NCBI GenBank assembly: GCA_027486755.1
Contig: JAIXOM010000045.1
Span: 62,001-126,000 of the forward strand
Source of the DNA: Comamonadaceae bacterium
Lineage (GTDB): Bacteria > Pseudomonadota > Gammaproteobacteria > Burkholderiales > Burkholderiaceae_C
Direction: 5' to 3'
Length of the DNA stretch: 64,000 bases
The notes under the pieces are model-generated. The model did no database searches. It saw only the letters and a program-made list of their open reading frames with translations, and was not told the DNA's origin. Shown here in pieces: positions 16,833-25,765 of the stretch; within the stretch, counting starts at the first letter, position 1, and every line of letters starts with the position of its first letter. The translations under genes and the position numbers were made by a program.

Positions 16833-19019
16833 TCAGGGCTTGGCTGGCGCCGAAGGGGCGGGCGCGGTGCCCGGTATCAATGCGGGGGCCAGGCCCGAAG
16901 GCGGGCTGCCTGTGCCCACTGGCGCCAGCATCGGCGCACTTTGTAAGCGCATGGTCGGACTGGCCGGTGGCTGCGCACCTAGCTGCAGGCCGCGCATCAT
17001 GTCGTAGCGGTCTATGGACAGGGCTTGGCTGGCGGCCGCATCGCGCACCACCACCGGCCGAAGAAAGACCATCAGATTGCTCTTGCTGCGTTTGCGCGAC
17101 TCGTTGCGAAACAGGACGCCCAGCAGGGGAATGTTGCCCAGTCCGGGTACCTTGTCTTCGTTGCCTGAAAACTCGTCCTGCAGCAAACCACCAAGCACGA
17201 CTACGCTGCCGTCGTCGACCAGCACATTCGATTCGATCGATCGCTTGTTGGTGATCAGGCCGCTGGAGTTGATGGTCGGCGAGATGCTGGAGACTTCCTG
17301 GAAGATTTGCAGCTTGACGGTACCGTTCTCACTGATCTGCGGCTTGACCCTCAGCGTCAGGCCAACATCGCGCCGTTCGATGGTCTGGAAAGGATTGACC
17401 GAGCCGCCCGAGCCGGAGTTGGCGCTGGTGTACTGGCCGGTGATGAAGGGCACGTTCTGGCCGACCACGATCTTGGCCTCTTCGTTGTCCAGGGTGAGCA
17501 AGGTGGGCGTAGACAGGATGTTGCCATCGCCGCTTTCTTGCAGGAAGCGGCCCAGCATGCCCAGGGTGTAGACGCCGCCGGTGCGGTTGAAAAACCCGAA
17601 ATTGATGCCGCGCCCTGGCGCGACGCTGCCGCTGGCGCCCTGGGTTTGCAGGGTGATGATGTTGTTGCCGCCGGTGCCGAAATTGGTGCCCAAAAAGCCG
17701 ATGGTGCCGTCGCCCTTGCTGCCCAGCGGGCCCTGCCATTGAATGCCGAATTCCTCGGCCTTGTCAGCCCTTACCTCAACGATCAGGCTCTCGACCAGCA
17801 CCTGCGCCCGGCGGGTGTCGAGCTGATCAATCACTGAGCGCAATTGCCGGTACAACGGCTCGGGCGCACTGATGATCAGCGCATTGGTGGCCGGGTCGGC
17901 CTGAATCTGACCGCCGGTCGAGGGCGCAGTGGCGGTGCTGCTGCCTGCCGGACTGCCGGCCGGTGTCTGCTGCGCAGCTGCGCCTGGCTGAGCAGTACCG
18001 GATGTGCGGCCGTCGGCTGCCGCGATGGCTGCGCGCAGCGTGACTGCCAGCTTGGTGGCGTCGGCGTTCTTGAGATAGACCACATGGATATTGCCGCTGG
18101 GGCCAGCCTGGCTGCTGGGCTGGTCCAGGCGCTCGACCAGACTGCGGGCCAGTGCCAGGCGGGCCGGGTTGGCCGCCCGGATGACGACCGCGTTGGCCCT
18201 GGGCTCGGCCAGCAGCGTGGTGCGGTAGCTGGTGTCGGCTTGGCCCTGCGGCGCGCCAGTGGCAGCACCTTGGGATTCGATCAGCCGGCTGACCAGTGGC
18301 ACCAGATCCGCTGCAATCGCGTGCTTGAGCACCACAATTTCCAGGTCGCTGGCGTTGGGCACGTCCAGCGCGGCAATGATGCGTCCGACCCGCGCCAGGT
18401 TGTCGGCATAGTCGGTGACCACCAGCGAGTTGTTGCCTGGGTTGACGTTGATGGTGTTGTTGGGGCTGATCAGCGGACGCAGCACCGGCACCAGGTTGTT
18501 GGCACTTTCATGGCTGAGCCGGAAGATCTGGGTGACGATTTGGTTACCCACGGTGGTGGGCGTCTTTTCGGTGACGCTGCCGCCCTGCAGCTTGGCCTCG
18601 GCCTCGGGCACCACCTTGTAAAGGCCTGCAGTCTCCACCACGGCAAAACCTTGTAGTCGCAGCGCCGCCAGGAACTGGTTGTAGGCGGTGGCCTTACTTA
18701 CGGGGCGGTCGGTGTTGAGGGTCACCGTGCCTTTGACCCGCGGGTCGAGCACCACGCTGCGGCCGGTAATCAAGGCCATGGCACGGGCGACTTCGCCAAT
18801 ATCGGTGTTGCTAAAGCTCAGCGAAACCATATCGCTGGCAGCCGGCCGGGCCGATGCTGGCGGTGGACTGGCCACCGCCGGACCTGCTGCGCTTGCCGGG
18901 GGCGGCCCGGGCGGATTGGCCGCTGCGGTACGCGGCGGCAATGTTGGGCTTTGGGCCCAGGCGATGGCCGACACAGCCAAGCTGAGCGCGGCTGCGGTCG
19001 GGACGGTGTTGCGATTCAT
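16833..19019 (-). CDS. gspD: Type II secretion system outer membrane secretin GspD
   Basis: A 728-residue secretin forming the outer-membrane channel. After a signal peptide (MNRNTVPTAAALSLAVSAIAWAQS) and a Pro/Ala-rich spacer come the N0 domain (VSLSFSNTDIGEVARAMA), N1-N3 repeats (residues about 170-420, with a Gly/Thr/Ala-rich insertion in N3) and the secretin domain (about 430-680, including VPGLGNIPLLGVLFRN). The C-terminus is Pro/Ala-rich with no obvious S-domain. The ATG at 19019 is chosen because it begins the signal peptide; an upstream start at 19088 would lie inside gspN. Expected to be encoded with, or need, a pilotin that is not in the window. Confidence 0.94.
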   Translation of the reverse strand: MNRNTVPTAAALSLAVSAIAWAQSPTLPPRTAAANPPGPPPASAAGPAVASPPPASARPAASDMVSLSFSNTDIGEVARAMALITGRSVVLDPRVKGTVTLNTDRPVSKATAYNQFLAALRLQGFAVVETAGLYKVVPEAEAKLQGGSVTEKTPTTVGNQIVTQIFRLSHESANNLVPVLRPLISPNNTINVNPGNNSLVVTDYADNLARVGRIIAALDVPNASDLEIVVLKHAIAADLVPLVSRLIESQGAATGAPQGQADTSYRTTLLAEPRANAVVIRAANPARLALARSLVERLDQPSSQAGPSGNIHVVYLKNADATKLAVTLRAAIAAADGRTSGTAQPGAAAQQTPAGSPAGSSTATAPSTGGQIQADPATNALIISAPEPLYRQLRSVIDQLDTRRAQVLVESLIVEVRADKAEEFGIQWQGPLGSKGDGTIGFLGTNFGTGGNNIITLQTQGASGSVAPGRGINFGFFNRTGGVYTLGMLGRFLQESGDGNILSTPTLLTLDNEEAKIVVGQNVPFITGQYTSANSGSGGSVNPFQTIERRDVGLTLRVKPQISENGTVKLQIFQEVSSISPTINSSGLITNKRSIESNVLVDDGSVVVLGGLLQDEFSGNEDKVPGLGNIPLLGVLFRNESRKRSKSNLMVFLRPVVVRDAAASQALSIDRYDMMRGLQLGAQPPASPTMRLQSAPMLAPVGTGSPPSGLAPALIPGTAPAPSAPAKP

Positions 19020-19029
19020 GGGGAGACCC

Positions 19030-19848
19030 TCAACCGATGGTGATGTTGGAGCGCGCGCCCTCGCGCCGTCCGATGATATTGAGCACATTGCCCAGCGCCG
19101 GCTCCAGCGCCGGCTCGGTGCTGGCCTGGCCTTGAAAGCGCCAGCGCCCGGCCAGCCATTGCCCCTGCCCCTGCAGTTGCAGGGCGCCTTCGACGGTGGT
19201 GAGTGTGACCTGAACCTGTTGGGCCGCTTGCAGGTTCAAGCGGTAATTGCCCATAGGACTGACGGTGGACAGGGCCGAACCCAGGTTTTGCAGATCCAGC
19301 ATGGCTGCACCCCGCAACTGGGCCTGACCCGCGTTCCATCGCCAATGCAGGCCCTGCGTCTGCAATTGCAGCGTGCCGCTGGGCTTGAGGGTGTTCCAGG
19401 GCGTGCCCAGGCCGCTGAGGATGTCGGCCGGCCAGAGCGATTGTTGGTCGGCCAGGCTCAGGCGCGCAGCGCCGCCCTCCCAGCCCAGGCTGATGCGCAG
19501 CGGCTGGCTCATGCAGCACAGGGCCTTGAGGTCCAGGTCCACAGCGTTCCAGTTCAGGCCCAGCCGCCACTCGATGCGTTCGGGCAGCAGGGCCCGATCG
19601 CGGCTGCCCGGTCCGCCGGTGAGCAGCAGCCGCCCCGATCCCCGCCAGACGGTGCCCTGTGCGTCCAGCAGTTGCAGATGGCCGCTAACGGCCACCCCGG
19701 CAGCGAGCCAGCGCGCCGGCGCCAGGGCGAGCAGCGCCAGGCTTAAGCCCAGCAGTAATCCGAAGCAGGCCGCAAGCCAGGATCCGGCCCGCACGCCCGG
19801 TCTGACTCGGGCTTGTCGGTCGGTGACAGCAGCTTCGCGTCTGGCCAT
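19030..19848 (-). CDS. gspN: Type II secretion system protein GspN
   Basis: A 272-residue bitopic inner-membrane protein with one N-terminal hydrophobic segment (about residues 22-45) and a periplasmic domain with the GspN-like GxGxLxL-type beta patterns, for example ALQLQGQGQWLAGRWRFQG. GspN is present in only some type II systems and its role is not well defined. The ATG at 19848 lies two bases past the gspM stop. It ends 11 bases before gspD. Low sequence conservation makes the call depend partly on position between gspM and gspD, the gene order also known in Xanthomonas. Confidence 0.85.
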   Translation of the reverse strand: MARREAAVTDRQARVRPGVRAGSWLAACFGLLLGLSLALLALAPARWLAAGVAVSGHLQLLDAQGTVWRGSGRLLLTGGPGSRDRALLPERIEWRLGLNWNAVDLDLKALCCMSQPLRISLGWEGGAARLSLADQQSLWPADILSGLGTPWNTLKPSGTLQLQTQGLHWRWNAGQAQLRGAAMLDLQNLGSALSTVSPMGNYRLNLQAAQQVQVTLTTVEGALQLQGQGQWLAGRWRFQGQASTEPALEPALGNVLNIIGRREGARSNITIG

Positions 19849-19850
19849 GG

Positions 19851-20321
19851 TCAGGGCAATTCCAAGGTCATGCGGCCCGTCCAGAAACCAGGCTCGCTCT
19901 CCTGCAAATTGGCTTGCAGCACCCGGGCACCGATCTGCGGGCCGAGCGCTTGCAGCCAGGCCGCCAAGGCGGCGATGGGAACGCGCGGCAGCTCGACGGT
20001 CACCCGTTGGCCTTCGCCACCGAGCTGTGCGCCCAATTCTTTGACCGATTTTGTGAGGGCGACTCTGCTTTGCGCCGGATCGATGCGGGCCTGTTTTTGC
20101 AGGTCTTGTGCACGCGCTTGCAGCGCCAGCATGATGCTGCGCTGCTGCTCGGCTTGTAGGCGGCTGCTTGGTGCCTGCTGCCACAGCCGCCAGGCCGGCC
20201 CCAGTGCGAAAGTCCAGAGCAGCGCGACCAGCACCACTGCGGCCGCAGCCGACATCAGCAGCCGCTCACGCGGCAGGCGTGACTGCCACAGTTGCCGGGC
20301 CCTGATCAGGACTGGATTCAT
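19851..20321 (-). CDS. gspM: Type II secretion system protein GspM
   Basis: A 156-residue protein with one membrane segment near residues 23-45, a short coiled-coil-like stretch (RLQAEQQRSIMLALQARAQD) and a small ferredoxin-like periplasmic domain, the normal GspM arrangement. GspM binds GspL in the inner-membrane platform. The ATG at 20321 overlaps the gspL stop (ATGA), which supports this start over an in-frame codon 24 bases upstream. Family sequence conservation is weak; position and topology carry the call. Confidence 0.88.
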   Translation of the reverse strand: MNPVLIRARQLWQSRLPRERLLMSAAAAVVLVALLWTFALGPAWRLWQQAPSSRLQAEQQRSIMLALQARAQDLQKQARIDPAQSRVALTKSVKELGAQLGGEGQRVTVELPRVPIAALAAWLQALGPQIGARVLQANLQESEPGFWTGRMTLELP

Positions 20322-21526
20322 GGCGTACGCACCATCATTTGCCACTGTTGGCCTTGGCCTTGCAACTGGTAGCCGCGCAGGGCCAGGGCCGATTGAAGCG
20401 TCGCCACCTGAGCCGCTGGCAAGGGCCAGTCGCCCAGCGCCAACTGCCCGTTGCTGTAGTCAAGGCGCTTGATCGGCGGCGCGCCGGCTTGCGCCAGCAC
20501 GGAAAGCATCACCCCCAGGTCGCCGGCCTGCGGGCTGCCGCTGGCCAGGGCCAGCGCCTGCACCTCGCGCTGCATTTGCTGCACCGGCTCGATGATGAGC
20601 TTGACCTGCGGGAAGCTGCTGCGCAGGATGGCCTGTATCTCTTGCTGCCGCGATTTTTGCTGGCTCGACTCCTGCCAGGCCCAGCCCATCAGCCCCAGCC
20701 CCTGCACCAGAACCAGCGCCAGCAGGCCCCAGCGCAAGGGACGCCACTGAGCAGACCGCCATACTTGTGACCAGGCCCGCAACACCTTTTGGCGCCCTTG
20801 GCCGCCGGCCTTGGCTGCCAGATCGAACTGCGCCAGATTCCAATCGGACTGCGCCGCCTGCCATAGGCGCTGGGCGGGACTGATCAATTGAGCTGGCCGA
20901 TGCAGCCCTTCCTGCGCCGCCTCGGCCAATGCGGGTTCGGCCCACAGGGGCGCAGATTTGGCGTTGGCCAGTGTCGCGGCCCAGCTGTGCAGGACTTCGC
21001 GCAGGGGCTGGCGCAGGTGGGCCACCAGCACCCCTTGCTCATCGACGTGCACCAGTTGCGCCTGCTCGGCCTGACCGATAAGGTAGGTGGCGGTCGCCCC
21101 GGGCTCAAATTCGGGGACGATCTTTTGCACACTGCGTCCGGCTGCGTTCAGCACGGCCAGAGCCTCTTGCAGCCAGGTTTTTTGGCATACCGCTACCCAG
21201 CTGGTCGTGCCAACTTGTGCGCCTGGGGCCAGGGCCATGTGCAGCTGCGAAGGCTCGCTCAGCAGCTGGTCTTCCAGCAAGCCGGCCAGAGCTTGCTGCC
21301 AGCGCTGCCGGGGCAAGCGCGGCAGCGTCGCCTGGTGCCAAGACAGCATGGCAGCTGGCACCACCATAACCAGTTCCCGCGCAGCCGGCCATTGTTCGGG
21401 CAGGCCTTCGAGACGCCGGGCATCCGACGGCCTCAAGCCCTCCGGCCTGTCGAGGCCGCTGGTGATCAGCCAGGAAGACCAGGGCTCTCGCAACTCGGCC
21501 GGCGGGCAGGCAAGGATCAGGCTCAT
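20318..21526 (-). CDS. gspL: Type II secretion system protein GspL
   Basis: The 402-residue product has a cytoplasmic actin-like domain (about residues 1-240, with the family-like region around LLEDQLLSEPSQLHMAL), one membrane helix (WRPLRWGLLALVLVQGLGLM, near 260-285) and a periplasmic ferredoxin-like domain. GspL anchors the ATPase GspE to the membrane. It is the first gene of the secretion operon in this window: the 188 bases upstream contain no gene, so the pseudopilin genes that commonly precede gspL are absent here. A -10-like TACAAT lies at 21568-21563 on this strand, about 37 bases before the start. Confidence 0.9.
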   Translation of the reverse strand: MSLILACPPAELREPWSSWLITSGLDRPEGLRPSDARRLEGLPEQWPAARELVMVVPAAMLSWHQATLPRLPRQRWQQALAGLLEDQLLSEPSQLHMALAPGAQVGTTSWVAVCQKTWLQEALAVLNAAGRSVQKIVPEFEPGATATYLIGQAEQAQLVHVDEQGVLVAHLRQPLREVLHSWAATLANAKSAPLWAEPALAEAAQEGLHRPAQLISPAQRLWQAAQSDWNLAQFDLAAKAGGQGRQKVLRAWSQVWRSAQWRPLRWGLLALVLVQGLGLMGWAWQESSQQKSRQQEIQAILRSSFPQVKLIIEPVQQMQREVQALALASGSPQAGDLGVMLSVLAQAGAPPIKRLDYSNGQLALGDWPLPAAQVATLQSALALRGYQLQGQGQQWQMMVRTP

Positions 21527-21714
21527 GGGTTGGTTCAGGGCTTGGCGGCGAAGTGGTGTCGCATTGTAGGCAGGCGCCCCGAAAGAGAGCTTTTTTGACG
21601 TAGGTTCCAGCCTTCAGCCGGTATCAAACAAAGCCCTGTTTGGTGCCGCTTCATTGTGGCCGGGCGGCGAATTGGGCTATAGACCTAGTGCGTCCACTTT
21701 CTGGCTGACCGTCG

Positions 21715-22635
21715 TCAGCCGTTCAATCGCCGGTGGTAGAGCTCGAGCAGCAGCTCGGTGGTGCGTGCCGGTTGTTCTTCGTGCGACAGATGCCCTAAGC
21801 CCTCGAACTTGGAGATGCTGGCCTGCAAGCTGGGGTCTAGCCTGGGCAGCACCTGTTCGGCCTGTTCGGGGCGTACCGTTTTGTCGCCGGTGGCCACGAT
21901 CAGATCGAGCGGTACGCGCAGGCGTGGCAGGCGTTCGGCCAGGGCGTGTAAGTCCCATTGGGCCATCATGCCCAGGGCGGCGGCGGCGTGGCTGGGGCTG
22001 GCCACCAGCAAGGCATAGAGCGCGGTGCCTTCTTCGTCGATGCGCGAGCCTGTGCTTTGCAGCAGGCGCTCGGTGACTGCACGATCGCGGGCTTGGTAGG
22101 CAAACAGGCGCGGGATCCAGCTCATGCCCGCCATCAGCCGCGCCGCTGGCGCGAACAGTTGACCGGCCAGGCCATGCAGCGGCAGCAGCGCGCCGTTGAT
22201 GCTCACGATCAGCCGGGGGCCGGCCATACCGTCCAGGGCCATGCGCACCGCCACCGCCGCACCTGCCGAGTGGCCCACCATGAGATGAACGTGCGCCTCC
22301 ATGGCCTTGAGCAGGGCCTGCACGCCCTGGGCCATGCCCGGCAGGGAGAGCTGGGGTGAACTGGAGCCTTCGGCCGGCAACTGGGTGAAGGCGTGGCCGG
22401 GCAGGTCGACGCTGATCACCTGCATATGCCCGGCCAGCAGCGGTGCGACCTGGCGCCAGGAATGGGTGGACGCGCCGGTGCCGTGCAGCAGCAGCGCGGT
22501 GGGCGCTGTGGCCGAGGGCGCGGGCCAGTGCTGCACATGCCAGCGCAGGCCGGCGGCCTGCACGAAGCGGCTGCGCTCGCGGTGTGGCCAGCGCAGTCCC
22601 TCGCGCTCCCAGTCCAGGGCGGCCAGATCGTTCAT
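21715..22635 (-). CDS. bchO: Magnesium chelatase accessory protein BchO (alpha/beta hydrolase fold)
   Basis: A 306-residue alpha/beta hydrolase closely matching the BchO pattern: an N-terminal WPHRERSRFVQAAGLRWHVQ block, the oxyanion-hole region LLLHGTGASTHSWR, DLPGH, and a nucleophile elbow GHSAGAA with Ser near 123. A C-terminal GLGHLSHEE block supplies the His. BchO is encoded in photosynthesis gene clusters with the magnesium chelatase, although its exact role is unsettled. It follows bchD by 17 bases and closes the operon. This gene is what separates the locus from cobalt-chelatase-type ChlI/ChlD pairs. Confidence 0.92.
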   Translation of the reverse strand: MNDLAALDWEREGLRWPHRERSRFVQAAGLRWHVQHWPAPSATAPTALLLHGTGASTHSWRQVAPLLAGHMQVISVDLPGHAFTQLPAEGSSSPQLSLPGMAQGVQALLKAMEAHVHLMVGHSAGAAVAVRMALDGMAGPRLIVSINGALLPLHGLAGQLFAPAARLMAGMSWIPRLFAYQARDRAVTERLLQSTGSRIDEEGTALYALLVASPSHAAAALGMMAQWDLHALAERLPRLRVPLDLIVATGDKTVRPEQAEQVLPRLDPSLQASISKFEGLGHLSHEEQPARTTELLLELYHRRLNG

Positions 22636-22652
22636 CGTGCTTCAGTTCACAG

Positions 22653-24608
22653 TCAACCGGCCACCGGCCGAGCCAGCCGCACCGCCTTGGACATGCCTTG
22701 CGCATCGGCGTAGGGCAGGGGCAGGTAGTGGGCCCGCATGGTCTGGGCCAGTACCTGTGCGGTGGGCTGGGGCTGGGCCGAGGTGTCGATCAACAGGCAG
22801 GAGAACTGCTCCAGAGCCAGGGCCCGTGCGGCGGCCAGGGCGTCTTCACCGGCCTTGCCGCGTCCGGGGCTGCCGTCGCGGGCGATGTTGGCGCGGCCGT
22901 CGGTGAGCAGCACCACCACGGGCGCGTCGCCGCTGCGCGCGATCTGCCCGGCCAGCTTGTGCGCCGTCTCCAGTGCGCTGGCCAGCGGCGTGCCGCCGCC
23001 GCCGGGCAGGCCGGCCAGCGAGCGCTTGGCGCGGGCCAGGGAGCGGGTCGGGGGCAGCAGGACTTCAGCCCCGCTGCCCCGAAAGGAAATGACCGCCACC
23101 CGGTCGCGGCGCACATAGCAGTCGGCCAGCAGCAGCTCGACCGCGCCCTTGGCCTCGGCCAGGCGGTGCAGGGCCGAGGATCCTGATGCGTCGACCACGA
23201 AGACGGTGGTGGTCGAGCGCTGCTGCTTAAAGCGCATGATGTGAAAGTCGTCGCGGCGCACCTCAATGCGGCGCACAGCCGCTTTCGCCGGCTCGATCGG
23301 CCGACCCTGCTTGCGCAGGGCCTGCCAGGGCGCTGCCGCGCGCAGGGTGGCCAGCACGTTCAGGCGCGCGCCGTCGCGCAAGGCACCGCGCACCGCGCCC
23401 AGCGGCCGGCCGCGCCGCAGATTTTTTTGCGCGGCGCCAGAGCGGCCCGCGCCGGCAGAGGTCTGGCGGGCGATCTTGCCGGCCCGCAGCGCCGCCAGCA
23501 GCCCGGGCGACAGGCTGGCTTTGGCGGCGGTAATCATCACTTCCTGCAGTTCCTCGGCCGAGGGCAGCTCGAACTGCTTATCGCTGCCATCTTCATCTTG
23601 CTGCGGCTCTTCCTTGTGCGGCGGATTCTGCGGCGGGGGTGGCGGTGGGTCCTGCGCCGGTTCGGCGTCCTGCTCATTGGCTGCTTGCTCCTGAGCATCG
23701 TCCTCGGTCTGCTCGGGCGGCAGGGGCAGCCGGGTAGCCCGTGGGGCCAAGATCAGGCGGGCGGCCAGGGCGGCATGGGCGTCGCTGACTTCCCCAGAAC
23801 CTTCCAGGGCGGCTGCTGCCCGGGCCGCCTTGGCCGCCAGCAGGGGCGGGCGCAGGGAATCGATGCCCAGCATCAAGGCGGTACCGCACAAGGCCTGCAA
23901 CTGCCGCTCGCCCAGGCTGAGGCTGGGCAGACGTTCGCGTGCGGCCAGCACATCGGCTGCATTCAGGCCGGCCTCGGGCTCAAGCTCGGCTGCTTGCAAC
24001 AGCGCCTGCTGCTCGTCCTGCGGCTGCGGGGGCTCCAGCCAAAAGCCCAGCCTGTCCTGCAGGGCTTGGGGCGCGCCTTCATCATCGTCCTGGCCTTCAT
24101 CCAAGGCGATCAGGGTCAAGCTCAGGTCGAGCTGCTGGGCCAGGCCGTCGCGCTGCACTTGCAGCTGCCGGGTATCCAGTGCAGACGCCAGCTTGCCGGC
24201 CAGGTCTGCGCCTAAGCGCTCGGCCATGGTCAGCAGCAGCACGCCGCCGTGGGCCTGGCTGAGCAGGCCGGGCTGCAACACAGGCTGGCCGCGGCTGAGG
24301 GTGGCTGCCAGGTCCAGGCCGCCGAGCAAGGCGCTGTCGCTGATGCCCGCCGGCAGGCGTCGCCAGGGGCTGCCCACCGGCATCAGCGCCCGGAGCCGAT
24401 CGAGCCAGGCATCGCGCCAGGGACCGGGCGCAGAGCGCAGGCAGGCCCCACCCAGCCCGACCGGATCAACGGCCAGCAAGGCGGCGGCCCAAGCGGCATC
24501 GGCCTGCAGACTCAGGCCTTGTGCTTGCAAGGGGTCGGCGGCATCGGGCAAGCTTTGCATGGGGCGGCCTGTCAGCACGGCGGGCCTAGGCTTAGGTGGT
24601 CTGCGCAC
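22653..24608 (-). CDS. bchD: Magnesium chelatase subunit D
   Basis: A 651-residue subunit of the enzyme that inserts Mg2+ into protoporphyrin IX, the first committed step of bacteriochlorophyll synthesis. The N-terminal AAA+-like domain (about 30-290) lacks a usable Walker A, as in all BchD. A Pro/acidic linker spans about 300-348, including a run of six prolines. The C-terminal von Willebrand A domain has the MIDAS motif DASGS at about 473-477 and the LPGGGGTPLA loop. The GTG at 24608 follows the bchI stop by three bases with TAGGA just upstream; an ATG at 24560 is a possible alternative. Confidence 0.93.
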   Translation of the reverse strand: MRRPPKPRPAVLTGRPMQSLPDAADPLQAQGLSLQADAAWAAALLAVDPVGLGGACLRSAPGPWRDAWLDRLRALMPVGSPWRRLPAGISDSALLGGLDLAATLSRGQPVLQPGLLSQAHGGVLLLTMAERLGADLAGKLASALDTRQLQVQRDGLAQQLDLSLTLIALDEGQDDDEGAPQALQDRLGFWLEPPQPQDEQQALLQAAELEPEAGLNAADVLAARERLPSLSLGERQLQALCGTALMLGIDSLRPPLLAAKAARAAAALEGSGEVSDAHAALAARLILAPRATRLPLPPEQTEDDAQEQAANEQDAEPAQDPPPPPPQNPPHKEEPQQDEDGSDKQFELPSAEELQEVMITAAKASLSPGLLAALRAGKIARQTSAGAGRSGAAQKNLRRGRPLGAVRGALRDGARLNVLATLRAAAPWQALRKQGRPIEPAKAAVRRIEVRRDDFHIMRFKQQRSTTTVFVVDASGSSALHRLAEAKGAVELLLADCYVRRDRVAVISFRGSGAEVLLPPTRSLARAKRSLAGLPGGGGTPLASALETAHKLAGQIARSGDAPVVVLLTDGRANIARDGSPGRGKAGEDALAAARALALEQFSCLLIDTSAQPQPTAQVLAQTMRAHYLPLPYADAQGMSKAVRLARPVAG

Positions 24609-24611
24609 GTC

Positions 24612-25658
24612 CTAGCGCGGCAGCAGTTCGGCCAGGGCGCGCTCGACCCGTGCGGTCGAACCGGTATCGTCGAGCACATGGCGGCGCAGGCGGTGGCGTA
24701 GCGCAGCTGGGGCCACCTGCCGCAGATGGGCGTCGGTGACTTCAGGGTCACCTTGCAGGGCCGCGCTGGCGCGGGCCGCCCGCATCAGCGTCATGTCGCC
24801 GCGCAGGCCGTCGGTGCCCAGCGCCATGCACAGCTCAGAGGCGCGTTGGCGGGCGCTGTCCGGCACGGCGGTATCGTGCAGGCGCTTGCGTGCAGCTTGG
24901 ACTTTTTTGCGGATTTTTTCGGCCGGCTTGTCCCAGTGCGCACAGAAAGCGGCCGGGTCGCGCTCGAATTCTTCGCGGCGGCGTACCACTTCGACCCGGC
25001 TGGCCAGGTCGGCCGGGGTCTTGACTTCGACCGACAGGCCAAAGCGGTCGAGCAGCTGCGGGCGCAGTTCACCTTCTTCGGGGTTGCCGCTGCCCACGAG
25101 GACAAAGCGGGCGGGGTGCCGCACCGACAGGCCCTCGCGTTCGACCACGTTCTCACCCGAGGCGGCCACATCAATCAGCAGGTCGACCAGGTGGTCTTCC
25201 AGCAGGTTGACCTCGTCGATATAGAGAAAGCCCCGGTTGGCTCGCGCCAGCAGGCCGGGCTCGAAGGCCTTGATGCCTTGTGACAGCGCACGTTCCAGAT
25301 CGAGCGCACCGACCACCCGGTCTTCGGTGGCGCCCAAAGGCAGGTCGATCACGGGGACCGCTTGCGTGTGGGTTTTGAGCGTCTTGCCCTCCTGCAGCGC
25401 GCTGCGGCAGGTATCGCAGCAGCGGCCGGGCTGGCCGGGGTCGCAGCCGTAGGGACACCCGGTGACAACTTTCATCGGGGGCAGCAGCGCCGCCAGCGCC
25501 CGCACCGCGGTGGACTTGCCCGTGCCGCGGTCACCGAGTACCAGGACACCGCCCATGGAAGGATCGACTGCGGCCATTAGGATTGCCAGCTTCATCTCGT
25601 CCTGCCCGACGATGGCTGCGAAGGGGAAGGTATACGCCATGGTCGGCAAGTATGACAT
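24612..25658 (-). CDS. bchI: Magnesium chelatase subunit I (AAA+ ATPase)
   Basis: The 348-residue ATPase forms rings with BchD and drives Mg2+ insertion by BchH, which is not in this window. Walker A is GDRGTGKST near residues 42-50, Walker B FLYIDEVNLLEDH, and the sensor region GSGNPEEGELRPQLLDRFGL is strongly BchI-like. A Cys-containing insertion (CPYGCDPGQPGRCCDTC, about 68-84) is typical of proteobacterial BchI and may be redox-sensitive. The start is uncertain: ATG at 25658, or ATG at 25640 giving MAYTFPFAAIVGQ, which is closer to usual BchI N-termini. The TGT-N12-ACA site at 25676-25693 lies just upstream. Confidence 0.93.
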   Translation of the reverse strand: MSYLPTMAYTFPFAAIVGQDEMKLAILMAAVDPSMGGVLVLGDRGTGKSTAVRALAALLPPMKVVTGCPYGCDPGQPGRCCDTCRSALQEGKTLKTHTQAVPVIDLPLGATEDRVVGALDLERALSQGIKAFEPGLLARANRGFLYIDEVNLLEDHLVDLLIDVAASGENVVEREGLSVRHPARFVLVGSGNPEEGELRPQLLDRFGLSVEVKTPADLASRVEVVRRREEFERDPAAFCAHWDKPAEKIRKKVQAARKRLHDTAVPDSARQRASELCMALGTDGLRGDMTLMRAARASAALQGDPEVTDAHLRQVAPAALRHRLRRHVLDDTGSTARVERALAELLPR

Positions 25659-25675
25659 ATTGCAACAGCATCACA

Positions 25676-25693
25676 TGTCTAATTTATGTGACA
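25676..25693. promoter_or_regulatory. TGT-N12-ACA site, probable PpsR/CrtJ operator of bchIDO
   Basis: The sequence is TGT, twelve bases, then ACA, the known recognition pattern of the PpsR/CrtJ repressors of photosynthesis genes. It lies 18 bases upstream of the first possible bchI start. A -35-like TTAGAC on the minus strand (25682-25677) sits inside it, with TATGTC (25659-25654) 17 bases further as a possible -10. A second, degenerate TGA-N12-GCA occurs at 25653-25670. The regulator itself is not encoded in the window. Confidence 0.65.
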
Positions 25694-25765
25694 CATTAGG
25701 GTTTTCGCGGACAGACTCGCTGCATCTTTGCCTTGCAAATCCGCCGGTGGGCGGGCGGCGCGGCC

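Noticed and set aside
15386-17254. 622-codon open frame on the plus strand opposite gspE and gspD
   Set aside because: It is antisense to two clear secretion genes, lacks any family-like motif and arises from GC-rich codon bias.
21610-21650. CAAACA/TGTTTG inverted repeat upstream of gspL
   Set aside because: Six-base arms in a 188-base spacer are not beyond chance, and no regulator is suggested.
22653-25658. ChlI/ChlD subunits of a cobalt chelatase
   Set aside because: The presence of bchO in the same operon, the BchI-type Cys insertion and the PpsR-type site favour magnesium chelatase; no cobN or cobalamin gene is near.
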